A stretch of DNA of 64,000 nt from Coriaria nepalensis (lineage: Eukaryota; Streptophyta; Magnoliopsida; Cucurbitales; Coriariaceae): the NCBI GenBank assembly GCA_027186245.1, contig CP114484.1, positions 3,670,501 through 3,734,500 on the forward strand, written 5' to 3'. Position 1 is the stretch's first letter; each line of letters begins with the position of its first letter. Below are positions 47,141 to 59,850 of the stretch, in pieces. A program made the position numbers and the translations under genes. The notes under the pieces were generated by a model. It had not been told where the DNA came from. It worked only from the letters and a program-made list of their open reading frames with translations, and did not search any database.

Positions 47141-50100
47141 CAACAATCTCCACCTTGAGCTGAAACTGATTATATCACTATGCCACAACGAAAACTTCTC
47201 GGAAATCCCTCATAGCCCAATTTTTACATGTCACCCCAAATGTTACAAATCCATGTAATGCTTGAATTTTGTTACAGTAACAATCTTTGTTCCCATATTT
47301 GATGGGTTCTCTTCTATATGATCTTTTGATATGTGCACTATACCCGAAGTAATAAAATCACAAATAAAATGGTATGTAACATCTATATATTTAGTCCTCT
47401 TGTGGTGTACAGGATTCTTACCTAAGTGGATCGCACTTTAACTATCTGAAAACATTGTGCATTTACCATTTAATATGCCTGCTTTCTTAAGCAACCCTTG
47501 TAACCATACAGCTTCTTTGAATGCGTTTGTCATGGCTACATACTCCGTCTCCATTAATGAAAGAGCCACCAACGGTTGTAATTGTGTCTTCCAACTAACA
47601 CAATTACCGCCCAATAGGAATTAGAATAAGGTAGTCGACTTCTGAAAATTTTGATCACCTGCAAAATCACTATCTACAAAACCAACTAAATCCAAAAAGT
47701 TAGTCCAATTATGAAAATATAAACCTACACTACTAGTACTAGTAACATACCTCAACCACCACTTTAATGCATTCTAATGTATTAAACAAGGATTTGACAT
47801 AAACCTACTTAGTAAAGAAATAGAAAACTACAAATCCGAACGGGTACTAATCATATAATACATAATAGATCCTATGGCATTAGAGTAGGGAATATGCTCC
47901 ATTTTCACTAAATCAGAATTGGTTTTGGAGTTTTGATTTTTATTTAGAATAAAGTGATTTGCTAACAGTAAAAAAATTGGTTTGCAACCCTCCACCTCAA
48001 ACCAAACACTAATATTTTTAAGATATGACTTTTGATTCATTTTTAGAGACTTACTTTTTCTATCTGTAAAAATTCTCATTCCTAAGATCCTATTTGCATG
48101 CCCTAAGTCTTTCATATCAAATTCTATTTTTAACTTTTTCTTAAGTTCATTTACTTTTATTTATGATTTACTTATTATAAGCATGTCATTTACATAAATC
48201 AACAAATAAACGTAAACAAAATTTTTACGTGCAAAATAAAAACAAGAGCCATAACTACTTCTAGTGAAACCCATTTTCACTATAAATGAGTCAAACTTAA
48301 TATACCATTGCCGTGGTGATTATTTCAAATCATACAAGGATTTTTTTTTCAATAGACAAACATGCTCGAGGTATTTCTTATCAACATAACCAGGGGGTTG
48401 ACTCATGTATATAGTCTCATCTAACTCATCATGCAAAAATGATATATTTACATCCATTTGTTCTAACTCAAGGCCCTAAAAGGCTACTAGTGATAGCATG
48501 ATCTTTGTAGTCTTAAATTTTACAACCGGTGAGGAACTTTTATTAAAGTCCACTCCCTCCCTTTGTATGAACCCCTTACCTACAAGTCTTGCCTTAAATC
48601 TAGGAGGGTTAGAATTTATACCTTTACCTTGTAGATCCACTTACAATTGATGAGTTTTTGTTTTTCCAATCTTGGAAAAAGAAACCATGTTTTGTTAGTA
48701 TTTATTGACTCCATCTCCTCATCTATCTACTACTTTTTTCTCGAGAATGTCATTGCATCATCAAAGCTTAACGGTTCGTTTCCTTGAACCTTAACATCTA
48801 TAACCAAAGAAATGTAGATAAGATCTGCATATGAATATCTAGGGATATGTTTTACCTGCCTCTCTTCTTGATCCCTTACTAATTGGTAATCAGCTATTGA
48901 ATCATGATTTGACTCATCTAGAGTCTCAGTAGTATCTAGTCTTTGATCCAGCTCATCAGGTATGACAATCACATCATCATGTGATGACAGATCATCGAGA
49001 GAGGTGCCCTCCACCTGATGTTCAGTTTGGATAGTAGGGGTTGCATCCCTCACCTCAATGTTAGACTATTTTCCAAAGAGGAAGTACCTGCATCAATGTT
49101 AGTAGACTTGCATGGAAATATGGATTCATTAAAAATGACATATCTACTAACAATAACCCTTATTCCTATGGTCTCTTTAGCCCATGACATAAACCCCTTA
49201 ATACCTTTCTCATATCCCAAGAAGGTACACTTTTGAGATCTAAGGTCAAGCTTACTATCCATTTTATGTGCATAAGACGCACATCCAAAAAATCTTAAGT
49301 GTTATAAGCTAGGTTTCCTATCCAACCACACCACTTTCAGACACTTAAAATCAGGAACAGTTGACGGACTCCTAAGTAGGCGGCGGTCTTAACCGCTTCT
49401 CCCCAAAAACCCTTAGGAAGACCCGAGGTGAACATCATACATCTCACTTTCTCTAGTAGAGTCATATTTATCCTCTGTCACTTTATTTTGTTGAGGAGTC
49501 CTAGGTACCCTTCTATATATAATATTCTCATTCTCCTTACAAAAATTATTAAATATAACATTGCAAAACTCAAGACCATTATCTGTCTTAAGATTTCTAA
49601 CCTTTTTATTTATTTGGTTTTCAACTAATACCTTCCACTCTTTAAACCTATCGAAAGTTTCATCCTTAGACTTCAATAAGATAACCCACACTTTTCTACT
49701 AAAGTCATCAATAATGGACAAAAAATATATACTACCACTGTGGGATTGAACCCTTTCAGGACCCTACAAATCAGCGTGCAAGTATTCCAAATAATCCCTA
49801 GCTAAGTGAATTCCTTTATGGAAACTTAGCCTATGTTATTTTCCTAACACACATGTCTCACAAAAATCAAGAGAAGTAATAGAATTCTTAACAAAGCATC
49901 ATTGCTTACTTAGCACTTCTAAACCCATATGGCTCATATGCCCAAGCTTAAGGTGTCATTTTTCTATCGTATTTTGATTAGTAGAAATAAGTGCAAAATC
50001 GAAGCTAGCATCAAAGTAATAACCATAAAGAATGTAAAGACCATGTTTCTTAACACACTTAAATAATGGTTTTCCATTTTTAGAAACAATCAACATACTA

Positions 50101-51605
50101 TTTTTTGCCTTATACGAATAGACCCCTTCATCTAAGGTTCCTAGGGATATAAGGTTTCATTTTAGCTTCAGAAAGTATCTAACCTTAGATAGCATAACTA
50201 TCCTACCATCATACAACTTTAAGGTTATGTTTCATATCCCTAAGATATCACAAGTTTGGTTGTTCCCCATGAAAACCATACCGTCCTCTAATTCTTTAAA
50301 GTCATTGAACCACTCTCGATTCGAGTTCCTGTGGAATGTGCAACATAAATTCAAGATCCAATCATTCACAATAATATCTTGTGAAATATTTAGGACCTTA
50401 GAAATGCAAGTTGTATTAGCCACATTTCCTTCATGATTTTCTGGAGATGGTCCCTTTTTATTATTGTTCAAAGCATGACAATCCTTTTTTAAATGACCAG
50501 TTTTATTACAATGATGATAATTCCTAATTTCTTTATTATATTTCTTTTAACTTGTTATTTTTTCTTAAGATTTCTATAAAATTGACTAGAATCATTTCTT
50601 TCATATTTCTCTTTAATAACGAGTTTATGTTGGTTCTCTTACTTATTTTTAATTATAATTCCCTAGCCTTAAGTCCCGTTATAACTAAGTCAAATTTAGG
50701 TTCGCCACCCGCATATTTCAATGCATTCTTTGCTACTATATAGTAATCCGAAATAAATTGAAGCAATATCATGGCTCGACTAGAATTATTTAATGCATTA
50801 ATGGTTCCCTTTAAAGCTAAGTTCATTTATAAGAACTCGTCTAAGTTATCATCTATATTCTTTGACATACCCATTTTCCAATTAAGAAGTGTGCTTTTTA
50901 GATATGCTAGATTATGTGTAGATTAAGTTGCATAGAGTGAGTCAAACTTACCCCACAGAGGCAAAGATATCTCTGTCCTATCTACCTTTCAGAGAATATT
51001 ATCTTCCAAGTGCATGATCACGAGATTGTATGCCTCTTGATCAATTTATGCATGTTTAGCAATCGTTGTGGCTATCCACTTAGTATCATCTTGTTCCAAT
51101 GCTATGACAACTTTGTTATGTGATAGAAGAGCCCTCATCCTCTTCTTTCAAGTCCCATAATCGGACTTACCATCAAATATGGGGATTTCCATCCGGATGG
51201 TCATCATATCAATAAACAAAAAAAATGCAATACACACTCGAACCAAAAAATTCAGCAAGTATTTTCCTATTTTCTTTGTTTAAAAATTATATCACTACAC
51301 TCAAATCACTTCATAAATTGCAAACAATTTCAACTGACTAGATGCTTGAACCTATCAACACAACAAATACCAAAGAAATATAGATCTAAATGAACTTAAG
51401 GTAATGTTTAAGAAATCAAAACAATTTCTAATGCTTAATCTCCAATCATACAATATGCATAATACCAAGTCAAGATCATTCACTGAATAACATACAACAA
51501 TCATTCAATCAAGACTAATATGCAAAACCTTTTATACAATCATCAAGCAACCAAGAAAATTTTTATGATTTCACAACCTTGATTCAACCTATGTTCTAAC
51601 ACCAC

Positions 51606-52397
51606 TGTTGTAATTTTAGTTCAAGTTTCTTCTCCCTATGAACAGTAATATTTTTCAGTTTATGTTTAAATTTTTCTATAACATTTTCTTGCCAATTTTA
51701 CAATATTAATCAAAGCAAGAAAAGTAAAATATACAAGAAATTATAGTGGTTCTCGTCTATGAGATCAAATTGATCAAGCTAGATTACATCTACTCGAGCT
51801 TTAGAATTCTAAGAATCTCATTTGCAATAGTAATAAAGTTCCACTACAAACACACAATTAAATCCTGAATCCACTAATACATAAGATCATCCAACATCAA
51901 CTAAAAATTCAATAAAGATTACGCAATCACTAACCTTATTTTCAGCTAAGGTTGTAACCTAAAATAATCTAATCCAAGAATCATAAGGAAAGAGTAATAA
52001 TAGCAAACATAAATCACAAGTTGATCAAACCACCGGAAGGTATGGAGATCAACGGAGCAAATCGGCCAAGATCGCAGACGTCGCATGTGCGTAGGAGATA
52101 AGAAAGGAGAGGCTTTTCTATTTTTCTTTTTTCAGATCTGTAATTACACATTGTTTTAGTCGCGGATATAAGTGAGAGATCATTTATCTCTTTTCCATTA
52201 ATCCCAAAGCAACCCCATACTTTCTATTATCTCCAAAATAGCTCATAACAATCTATTATATCTAAAATAGATCAAGTTATGTATTTTATACCAACCCAAT
52301 TTTTTTGACCCAACAAAGATCCGTCAAGTTACCGGTTCAAACCTAAAGGCAGCCTATTGGGACATCCGGTTTGGGCTCATCCCATAAACCATCGATA
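51606..52397 (-). repeat. 5' LTR of the copia element (right copy)
   Basis: Starts TGTTGTAATTTTAG on the plus strand, so on the element strand the LTR ends …ACAACA, one base before the primer-binding site. Its outer end reads CCATCGATA, diverged from the left copy's CCATCAACA. Confidence 0.88.
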
Positions 52398-53493
52398 ATA
52401 ACTATCGTATTTGCTCCGCTATAAATAGGGCGATTATATTTCCCCCACCCCGCTCCCTAAATAGGATAGTTATCCATCGGTTGGCAGATCAGACAATTAA
52501 AACGTCTCCAGATATACAGATATACTGCTAGATCAAATTGCTCTAAACTTCGCCCATTCACCAATTATGTTGGCCTTTGCAAACATTTATGCCATAGCAT
52601 CCTCCATTTGCACGCCTCTTCATTATAATATGTATGTTAATAAAGTATAAATGTCGTAAGTGTTTTATCATGATGGCTCTTCAGTTGTGGTGGTCGGTCT
52701 TTGGATTTTTAATTTTTAATTTTTTAATTTTATTAATTATGTTTTCAATTAAATTAAATGTATAGAAACATCAAGACAAACATAGTCCACCTATCTATCG
52801 ATGATAGTAGCTCACCAAATTAGATGCATCAAACGTATCAATTAATAGGGAAAATAATGTATATAAATATTTTCGTATTATTGTAGTTTTCATTTCTCTT
52901 GTCAAATAATAATATTAAATAACAAGAATATTAAAGTTTAGGGTTGGGCGATCCCGTTATCCTTAAAATTCAGAAGGTTACTTTAGTCATTTGGCATTAC
53001 AGTTGGCACGCTGTTGCCAGCTCTCTATATGCCCACTACATGGTTTCCTTTTTTTCAAGATTCTTTTATTTTTTTATTTTTTTATTAATTTTTTTTCTAG
53101 ACCCTGAAAATTTCTAACTGAATAATTGATTGAAAATTCACATTTTTTTTTTCATCTTAAATTTTTGGTTAGAATTTGAATTTCATTTAGAATTTATATT
53201 GAGATTTAAATATTTATATTAATTATATCTTTTAAGAATAAGAATAATTTTATAATAAAAAAAAAACAAAAAACAAAATCGAGTTAACTATATTTAATTT
53301 TAAATTTAATTTTACTAAAGTTATTTCTCAAATTTTTAGATTATAAACAGTAACTGCAATTGAGGGCCCACACACAGGTGGCGGTCCGTGGAGGCAGGCA
53401 TGTGCATAGTTCTAAGATTGCAAGATTTTGTGTTAAATTATAAATTTTAATTTAATTTTATGATATTTTAAGTATTTATTATTAATTAAATAT
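52398..53493. other. AT-rich intergenic stretch
   Basis: No gene, RNA or transposon signature recognised. Many T and A runs. Confidence 0.5.
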
Positions 53494-56400
53494 TGTTAAA
53501 ATTAAGGTAATTAGCCCAACTCTCTAAGAAAATAAATAATTTTTGGAAAATAAAATTCTTAGAAATTTTATGTGTTATGGAGAGGTTAAAATACATTGGC
53601 ACTCTCCTAATATATATGTGTAACATATTGAAACAAAGAGATTCATTAATACTTAAAAGTTTGAAAATTTAAATGAATATATTATGAAAGACACACTTGA
53701 ATACAATAAATAAAGAGATTAAAGGGGTTTTAATCTTATTCGGATTGATCGCATGTATACATACAATTTTTTTGTATGCAAGTTGTTCTTAGGCTCCCAT
53801 TAAATTTTTATATATCTCGATTTTGAGAGTTATAATGGATTGATATGAATGTTAACTGACATAGTAGTTTATTCATTAAGATTTATAATGATTTCTCAAA
53901 CATTAAGGAACATGATTTCTTTTAGTTATTGCATACAATTATTATTATTATACATACATGATCTCTATCTTAATCTATTTAATATGCAAGTCTTACTTAA
54001 TTATTAATCTAATATATCTCTTATAATATTTATGTTACAAAATTTATCTAACAATGGGAAGCAATTGAATGAGATATTACACCTAGAGGGTTTGTTTGCC
54101 CAAAGGCAATAAACTCTTCGAGCTTTAAGAACTATCATTAGTTGGCTTTATATGAAGGATGACCTATAGCATATTATATTCTCTACCTAAATAGGAGTTA
54201 CAATGATATGGCTAGACTGTCTTAATGAATAAGGTTTATTCGGTGCTAAATCTTATTCTAATTTTCCATATTTTGAACTAATATAAAAATATTACATTTT
54301 TGTAGTGAATATAGTCTCCATTGTCGTGAATAGTAATAGTATTGTAATTGAGGTCCTCACTTGAAGTAATTCTAAGAAATGGAAAGATGATATTGAGTGT
54401 GCCCTTGGAATTGCTGATATTAATCTCGCCTTAGGGATCGATGAGAAACCCACTGCCACGAGTACTGCTGATGAGAAAGCTCTTTATAAGAGGTGGTAGA
54501 GATTGAATCGTTTGAGTCTTAAGCTGATGAAGATGACCATTTCTGAGCACCTTAAGAGTGGCTTGCCTAAAACCGAAAATGCCAAAGATTTTCTTGCTGC
54601 TATAGAATAAGTGTACCAAACATCCGATTAGGTCGAGGCTGGAAAGTTGTTGGGAGAAATGCTGCGTTTAAAATATGATCATATACTAGGTGTGAGAGAA
54701 TATATCCTTAAGCTGGTTTATTAAGCTCCAAAGTTATAAGATAGACATTCATGAAAACTTCACCATCTATCATTCTCTAAATTCACTTCCTCCTGAGTTC
54801 AGCCAGATCAAAATAGCCTACAATGTGCAAAATGAAACTTGGAAAGCTAAAGACTTTATTTCGAAGTGTGTGACTGAGGAGGATAAGCTTAAGAAATAAG
54901 GTAGTGTAGTTGCCTTATTTGTATTAAATGAATCAAGACATCATACTTCTAATATGGGATGTGAAGATGGTACTAGGAAGACCCACAAGGTAAGAGACTC
55001 TATAACTACTTTTCAGAAAGAAAAAGTATTTTTTTCTACAAGAATAATGGTCATAAGAAGGCTGAGCACACTAAGTAATTTTCATGGTTAAAAAAACATA
55101 ATAGGATCAAAGAATAAGGTGTTGATGAGGAGATGGAAACCTATGAGACATTAATCAAAGCTTAAAGAATGAATAACTTTTGAGAAATATTTTTCTTTTA
55201 TAGACTGTCGTTTAGTATAATTTTTTTTTGGTTTTTGGCTTTTTCTTTTTTAATGTTAGATGAAATTAATTATCATTTTTTGGGAATAATGAAGTTATTT
55301 TACTTTTAGATTCTAGAGTTGGTTGTTCCATTTCGTTATATGGTGATATAAATTTTGTTTTTCTCACATGAATATTTCTTAATGTTGAGCACTTACTTTG
55401 TATCAGACCACCTTCAATGAACAAGTAAAAAATTAATCTAAACCTCTTGGGAAAAGTTGGTGAAACTAGAGATAATATGAAATTATTTACATAATAATTA
55501 TATGAATGTGAGACTGTTTCCTATAATAAATTGTCAAGGAGTCCCAAATAAGATGGTGTAGGCAAAAGGTGGAATCGCACCTATAAGGATAATAAGTATG
55601 ATGTATGGATTCAATATGACTCTTTACTTCTAGGTTGAAACCCTTAAAGTTTACTTTTTAATGGTGACTTGAGCTAGGATGTTTATATGGTATAACTTGA
55701 AGGATTCATCAAGGTTGGTAATAAATAATTGGTACATAAACTAAAGAGATCTATCTGAAATCGATGGAAATATGAATTCTTTAATTTTTTTAAATAAAGT
55801 CGATCAACAAAGATATTTATAGATCTGTGGAAGCAAGTTTATATTTTTGGTCATTTTATGTAGAAGATGTCTTGCTGGAAAGTAATGGTTTGACCATTAG
55901 CATAATATGAGGTTGCTATACATGTTGTGTAGTTCAGAAACTTCATTTTTGAGTTTATAGTAATTGATTATATCTTGAAACCACTTAAATTTTTAGTAGC
56001 TTAAAGCATATGAAAATAAAGTATATTCCAATCATGAATCTTGTAATGAATGGAGACATTGTAATAAAGCACATCAATACAAATATTATGATAGTTGATT
56101 TATTAACCAATGGACTATGAACCAAAGCCTTTAAGGGACATGCTAGCAATATGGCATTTTGGGATTTTCTGATATATTTGGTTAGTAGGAGTATTATTTT
56201 TCATGTCTTGTATTGTTTTATGATTGTTTCTTTCCATATGTTTGTATGTTTGTTCGTGTATTCTTGGTATATTACTTATATGGATGATTTTATGATATTA
56301 TTGATAATCATTATATATGTATAGAATGATTTGTGCACATAAATATCATAATGATTAACATCTTAAGATTTGATGTCTATCTTAAATATGACTGATTTGT

Positions 56401-56990
56401 TCATTGGGTATGTCTCAAGTATGACACCAATAAAAAAAAGTCTCAAGACTGTAAAGTAAGACATACAAGGCTTATGATTGAAGCCGATTGAATCCTCTTG
56501 CAAGCTTATTGGTTAAGTAAATGGTGGGAGAGGAATTGATTTCTCTAAACAGTTTACTGTTGACGCATGTGGAAATAAAGAAATAATATATTCGAGATCA
56601 CATTATAGATTTTATTTTTCTTACTACACTACCACATTGTGATCCATGTCAATAAAGTTGGTTAGTATTTGTGACTATCAAAGTACTATGTCGTTAAATG
56701 GCGTAACTACCTTTTTGATATGATGTTAATTGCTTTATTAGATCAGATTTGTTAGAGATGTATTCATTCAACCATATTATTTTTAAAATTAGAGCCACAT
56801 AAAATTTGTAACTAGTTTAACTCGAGAGTCATTTTTTGAAAATAACTTGTTTTATAAAATAGCTAGATTGATGTATATTCAAGTGAGAGAATGTTAAAAT
56901 AATCTTAATTGGTTTTATAATTAATCTAATATTTCGATTTTAAAAAAATGAGTTGTTTAATATGGTCGGATTAGATGATAGACTTGTAAT
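53494..56990 (+). mobile_element. Second Ty1/copia element, internally deleted and decayed
   Basis: A TGTTA…TAACA segment at 53494-54054 may be the 5' LTR. Plus-strand gag of the UBN2 type follows: DEKALYKRW, LNRLSLKLMKMTISEHLKSG, AKDFLAAIE, GKLLGEMLRLKYDH, SKCVTEEDKLKK (54470-54900). Then a degenerate knuckle (FFYKNNGHKKAEHTK, about 55030) and protease/integrase scraps (LLDSRVGCS, 55305). The characteristic C-terminal end lies near 56040-56200 (INTNIMIVDLLTNGL, TKAFKGHASNMAFWDFL). Most of integrase and RT is missing. A purine tract AAGTGAGAGA precedes TGTTAAAAT at 56892, a likely 3' LTR start, but the LTR body does not match the left copy beyond a short stretch. Many stops. Confidence 0.7.
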
Positions 56991-59690
56991 CCCAGAACAA
57001 TATACATACTAAAATAGCCTAAAATTCCTCCATTTTCTTATTTATAAATTATAAACTCTACTAAAAAAAAACCATTAGTAATATATTAAATATATTTAAA
57101 ATCCACATAATACATAATGGTAGGCTTGCACGACAGCTAAATTGACCAGTCAAGTTTGACAGGATTAGGCGATTAGCTTTTGTGGTTGAAAAATAGGAAT
57201 AATCAAGAATTATTGCTAGTATGCAGTCAAAAAGGAAAGAAATCATTCTCACATTATCTAATTCATTAAGCTTTCAGCCTGGCAGTAGCTTAGCTAGCAT
57301 ACATCGAGCCATCTTCTTCAATTTCTTTTTTATTCTTTAGGTCAAGCATCTTTTATTTCTTTGTTGAACAAGAGCTAGTTAACACAATATGGCGATGCTG
57401 TGATAGAGGCTGTTATTGCTCCAAGTGCATATCTAGAAAAGAGTAATTGATTAGAGTCTAATTAATGAGATATTATAATTACCCGTTACATTAAATGATT
57501 ATTAATTTATTAAGATTTAATAATGTTGTCTTACTCACATCTTTCCTTTGCCATTTAATCTTACTCTTCTTCTGCCTTAAACATGTAAAATTTTTTTTTT
57601 TTTTTTTTTTTATTATTACACGACAAACCCTAAAAAAAGACATCACCAATTACCAAAGCAAAAATTGAGGATTCTTACCAATTTCATGCCACCGTCCAAT
57701 CTTTTCCTTTCCGATGCTTAATTGAAAATTAGCCACGTTTAATTTTATACCGACATATTTTTATGTGAGACAAATAGAATATACTTGTATTAGAAAATAA
57801 TAATTTATTTAGTGGAATATAATTTCTTTAAAAGTGGAAAATAATTATATTATTGATGAATGTTATAGACTCAATCTCAATAATTAAAGACGGTAAAAAT
57901 ATAAATTTTTATATTATAAAGTAATAATAAGTTAAATCTTAATAGTTGAATAAGTAAAATAAAAATTTTTATAATAAATAGTGATAATTGATTAAATAGA
58001 AAATAATAAAGAGATTAAATTTTCATAAAACTTAAAATAATTAAATTAATTTGATAATTATCTATAATATAAATAATTATTAAATCATATCATTTTTATC
58101 TAAATATTATCTTTTTATTATAATCTTTGATTATTTTTCAATATTATAAAACAATAAGAATCATTTCTTGAAAAAAAAAAAAGAAAAAAAAAAAAGCATT
58201 TCGAAGCCAAACAAAACATGATGTCCACAGCTAGTATCGTGCTCGGGTGGTTTAAAGTGGGGTAGGTTATAATTTGTTGATCCATAAGCAAATTTAGAAG
58301 AAGTTGCTTTCGAAAATTATATTTTTCTTATTGAAAGAGTTGACACCTTGGTATTTTGTCATCTCTTCACACAGATTTGGTTGCAGGGAAGCGAGTCCAA
58401 CTAAGACCACCTGAGATGAGAGGGGTTTTGACGTTTTGTTATATAATAAGTATTCAAGTTGACAATCAAAATCCAACGTACGTATATAATTGTGTAGGGA
58501 AAGATTTTGTTTTATGTTTTTAACAATAAAATGTAGACAAAAATGGTATCCTTCCTCCTTTTCATACGAAAAATTTATCCTTATTTTTTTTCGGCGAAAA
58601 ACACAAAATTAAAATAAAACATAACACATATAGCCATAGGTAGTAGTTTAATACATTATTATCATTATTATTATTGTTATTATAATTTTAAAAAAAAATT
58701 AAAAAAAAAAAAGAAAAAAAAAAAAAGAGAAAAAGAAAAAGTGGGCATTATCTAAAAATTCGGCGTCATTAACATATCGGGTCGGGAAGAAGGACGATGA
58801 ATGAGCAAATGGGGGCCAATTTATTACAACTTCTACTTCTAGCTATCACCTATGTCCCCTCTCCTTTCGGCTCATGTGATTAATTTGTGTATAAAGAGAG
58901 GTGTCAGAGTTGGGTATTCATGAGATGCTTACAACTTTTATTGCCTCAATTAGTCGATTTGCGGTTGTATTTCTATTTAAAAAGATGGAAAAATAAATAA
59001 CTACTTTTTAAAAGTCGGTATCTGTTGGCTACTTTATTTTGCGAGGAGGCTTGCTGAAAAGTTTCAAAGATTCAATAGAGACAACATAGAAACATGTTTT
59101 CAGGGTTTGGTGATGATTACAAATTCAGGAACATATATAATCAATAAATACACCAAATAAGTCACCAACCAAAATTCAATCAAGCTAACTTGTGTTTTAT
59201 TAAATGTGTCTCCGTATCTTAGACGTATGCAAGCCGATGATATGTAATTTGACTCGAGATAGATATTGGGTATGTATCCTTAGCAGGCATATCGGAATCG
59301 GATAGGTATCCGACACGGATATGTCTAGTGGTTTTATGTATTTGTGCTTCCTAGCTCGCACAACAATCACTATTCAATTTGAGGTACCAAAAAAACCTCA
59401 TTACTTCTGACCAAAAAGAAAGAAAATGGCCCAGTTTCCATTGTCTTGAATTAGAGTGCGGATCAGATATTGAAGTTACTATACATAACCATTGAGAATA
59501 AACTTGGATGCTGAATCCAAGAATTTATTCGACACAGTAGCTAATATGTATGATTATAAAAGTAGAATCACAAGCAAAATATACAATTTTCTTAGTGACA
59601 AACTAATACATTGAGTTGAAAGAAGTAAACTTCACAATATATTCACGAAAAAATCACCCAGTATCGGGATAAAAGACCCAGCTCAACTCA
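56991..59690. other. AT-rich intergenic stretch with long homopolymer runs
   Basis: No gene supported. Contains T22 at about 57590-57611, A-rich tracts at 58170-58197 and 58690-58735, and, at about 59205-59340, a segment with GGTATCCGACACGGATATG-type words of a sort common in plant dispersed repeats. The right end should include the 3' flank of GRV2. Confidence 0.5.
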
Positions 59691-59850
59691 ATTTACAAAT
59701 AGAAATTGAACTACTTTTTAACCCCTTACATTTTACTCAGGAAAACCGAAAAGCTAATGCGTTCATCTCCAAGAAGAAGGGAGATTAAAAACAAAACAAA
59801 AGCTGTACAGTGTGCTTGCTATACAGACCCCAAGCTGCGGCATAGTAAAA

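Larger units (their letters stand above)
46348..52397 (-). mobile_element. Ty1/copia LTR retrotransposon, complete outline, decayed
   Basis: Two LTR copies bound the element (46348-47140 and 51606-52397), with target duplications ATAAT (46343-46347) and ATAAC (52398-52402). Read on the minus strand, the primer-binding site TGGTGTTAGAAC follows the right LTR at 51594-51605, and a purine tract (AAGGTGGAGAT) precedes the left LTR. Domains run in copia order: gag zinc knuckle YHHCNKTGHLKKDC (about 50520-50480), protease WILNLCCTFH (50380), integrase IIDDFSRKVWV … TDNGLEF … TPQQNK (49720-49480), RT with YVND (about 48190) and MKDLGHANRILGM (48115), and RNase H (47700-47400). Damage is general: the first knuckle Cys is Tyr, the protease Asp is Asn, the RT YVDD is YVND, and stops are frequent. 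Inactive. Confidence 0.92.
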
